DNA of 64,000 nucleotides, taken from contig CM046333.1 in NCBI GenBank assembly GCA_025403435.1, positions 16,579,770-16,643,769 on the forward strand, written 5' to 3'. This document shows, piece after piece, positions 62,036-64,000 of this stretch. This stretch comes from Artocarpus heterophyllus (Eukaryota > Streptophyta > Magnoliopsida > Rosales > Moraceae). Below the pieces are notes generated by a model. That model was not told the DNA's origin, did no database searches, and saw nothing but the letters and a program-made list of their open reading frames with translations. Numbering within the stretch: the first letter of the stretch is position 1; every line of letters begins with the position of its first letter. A program made the position numbers and the translations under genes.

Positions 62036-64000
62036 CTTTTTAAGTAGTGTTTTTAGCTATTCAGGAGAAAGACTTGTCTTATATTATAACACATAAAAGT
62101 AAGAGACGTTAATATGATATAATTTGTGATGAATAATTTTTTTGTTGTCACATATTTTTAATGTCATGTTCTACATTATACTGTTACTTGTCATATAAAA
62201 CATGATGAAATTTCGAGCATAAGAATTTTCACGATTTAACTTAAAAAGTTGATCAAATGGTCGGTTTGGATGCGTGTTGAAATTCCGCTTATCAGAGCCA
62301 AGTGTTCATAACAGTGCAACTATGTTTAAAAAATAGCCCACCTTTCCTCTTCAATTTTTTTAATAGAGTATTAAACATGGTAGTTAGAACAACTGGTCAA
62401 AATCATTTTTATTTTAACATGTGAGAACTTTACACTGTAATAATTTTTTTATTATTACTGTAACATGTAAAAGCTTTACACTGTTCATAACTGAAAAAAT
62501 AGTCCACACTATAACTGCCAAACACTTTATGAATCTCATTTTATTTCTAAAATCTTCTTTTTTTTCTATTACTCATAAAGTTCCTTATATTTTGTTGTGC
62601 CACTGCAATGAAATGGACCTCAGTTTCATTACTGAAAAGACAGAACTTCACGATCATGGAAAGTGGAATGAAACGTTACCCACCAAACCTGAGATATTTT
62701 CCAAATCACAAAGTATTCATTTTCTTCTGCAGATTTATTCAGTGGATTAGGTTATTAATGGTGGGCTAAATCATGCGGAAAGATAATGATCAAATCAAGT
62801 TGTACTTTATATATATATATATATATATATAACAGAATCGAGTAGTGATAAAACCCCAATCCATCTTTTTATGTTTGTCTGTTTTATACGAGACATAAAA
62901 GTGTTCATTAAACAATTCATGCATGATTAAACTAGATATATGTGACTCCACCCACCATCAATATATATATATATATATATATATCTGGATATCTATATAT
63001 GTATATATGTATAGATTAATAATTAAATAGCATATATATAAAGGCAGCAATGCCCATATTTTTCTTGTTTTTTGGGTGCAGATTGCAACGTCATCCTTTA
63101 TTTACAAATACAGGTACAAATTTTGACAAGTTCTTATGCATTTATAGTCTTTGGTAGCAAAAGTGGATAATTAACATTAAAAAAAAAAAAACCCTGTTAT
63201 GACTTCTGTTCTGTAGGATGATTATAATCTTGATCTGATATTATCGGAAATGAAAATATAAGCTATCACAGATACTTTCGGCTTTCAAGGAGAAAATTTT
63301 AGCCCAAAAAAAAGAGGAGGAAAAAAGAATTAAAAGTAAAAAAAAAAAAAAAAAAATCTGTATGAGAACCCAGAAAAGAGGTACATGTGTTTGCTCGTTG
63401 GTCATATTTCCAACTTTTGAGGGAATTGGAAGGACAATGAAATGTTGGAAATAGGGACCATACTTTAATTACAGTACTGCTCTGGAGTCCAAAGGGCGTC
63501 GTGACATGATTGTTGTTATTCACCCAAAGGAATAAATGGAACAAAAGTGATTTACCATTCTTGGTTCAGAGTCAACAAACCCAAACACTATGTACGTCAA
63601 ATAGATCATACTTCAAACGCAGTAGGGTTAATTTCTATCCAAAAAAACCTAGCAGAATCAATTTTCATTTTATAGTTCTAGAAATATCATTTGTTTCACT
63701 TTGACTCTTAAACTTTCGATTGACACATTAATAACCCTTTAAGTTTTTCAAATATTATACTAATAATACCTCTATAAGAACTGACAGATGTTTTTAAATG
63801 ATACATATGTAATTCAATTTAAACTCCTACAATAAATCCAATTATCGAAGAATAATTTTACTAAATTACTCCTCATTAATAAAACGCATATGCTTCATGT
63901 AAGATTTTTAACATTTTTGTTGTAAAAACATCACTGACTAATATTTGAAAAGCTCAAAGACCATTGGTGTGCCAGTTGAAAAGCTTAAGACCATAACCCT
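62036..64000. other. Gene-free DNA to the window end
   Basis: No supported gene. About 62371-62525 is a diverged family A MITE (ACATGTGAGAACTTTACACTG and ACATGTAAAAGCTTTACACTG, doubled core). (TA)n runs lie at 62808-62831 and 62960-62984. A-runs are at 63179 and 63339. Confidence 0.5.

Overview
This is nuclear DNA from a flowering plant, most likely a core eudicot. It is strongly AT-rich, has GT-AG introns, carries plant-specific genes (a DUF1005 gene, a plastid ribosomal PSRP6 gene, a plant-type ITPK gene and an NPF transporter relic) and contains a chromovirus-type LTR retrotransposon. There are no operons, CRISPR arrays or prokaryotic features. Genes are sparse and most of the 64 kb is transposon-derived or decayed intergenic DNA.

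Layout. 1-150 is the last coding piece of a gene that enters from the left. About 1,000-3,300 holds a spliced but broken gene for an acidic, single-pass membrane protein; its tail is duplicated at 12,019-12,295 and 21,366-21,560. 5,590-7,960 (minus) is a decayed NRT1/PTR (NPF) transporter. 12,296-21,365 is a complete, very young Ty3/Gypsy Tekay-type element on the minus strand: 2,162-bp LTRs with two differences seen, a single 1,530-codon gag-pol frame, PBS and PPT. It sits inside the duplicated gene tail, and the other copy preserves the empty target site at about 3,420-3,450. 22-29 kb has no gene I can support. 29,000-30,633 (minus) is an intact two-exon DUF1005 gene. 31-44 kb is gene-free and holds a Harbinger-like element with an almost pure A/T interior and a 104-bp tandem repeat. 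44,467-44,803 is PSRP6, with a 4-bp tandem duplication that shifts frame just after the start codon. 47,669-52,303 (minus) is a ten-exon inositol phosphate kinase (ITPK) gene whose splicing can be read throughout, but with one extra base in exon 7. 52-64 kb is repeats only: paired MITEs, an LTR fragment, microsatellites and an element with a GC-rich interior.

The genes do not form a pathway. I found no clearly new biological system. The observations most worth checking are: eight copies of a hairpin-capable decamer at about 22-bp spacing in the retrotransposon LTR, which may lie in its RNA leader; the single frame breaks in the otherwise clean ITPK and PSRP6 genes; the duplicated locus that fossilised an empty retrotransposon site; and two AT-ended elements with GC-rich cargo-like interiors. 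All alignments were made by eye.
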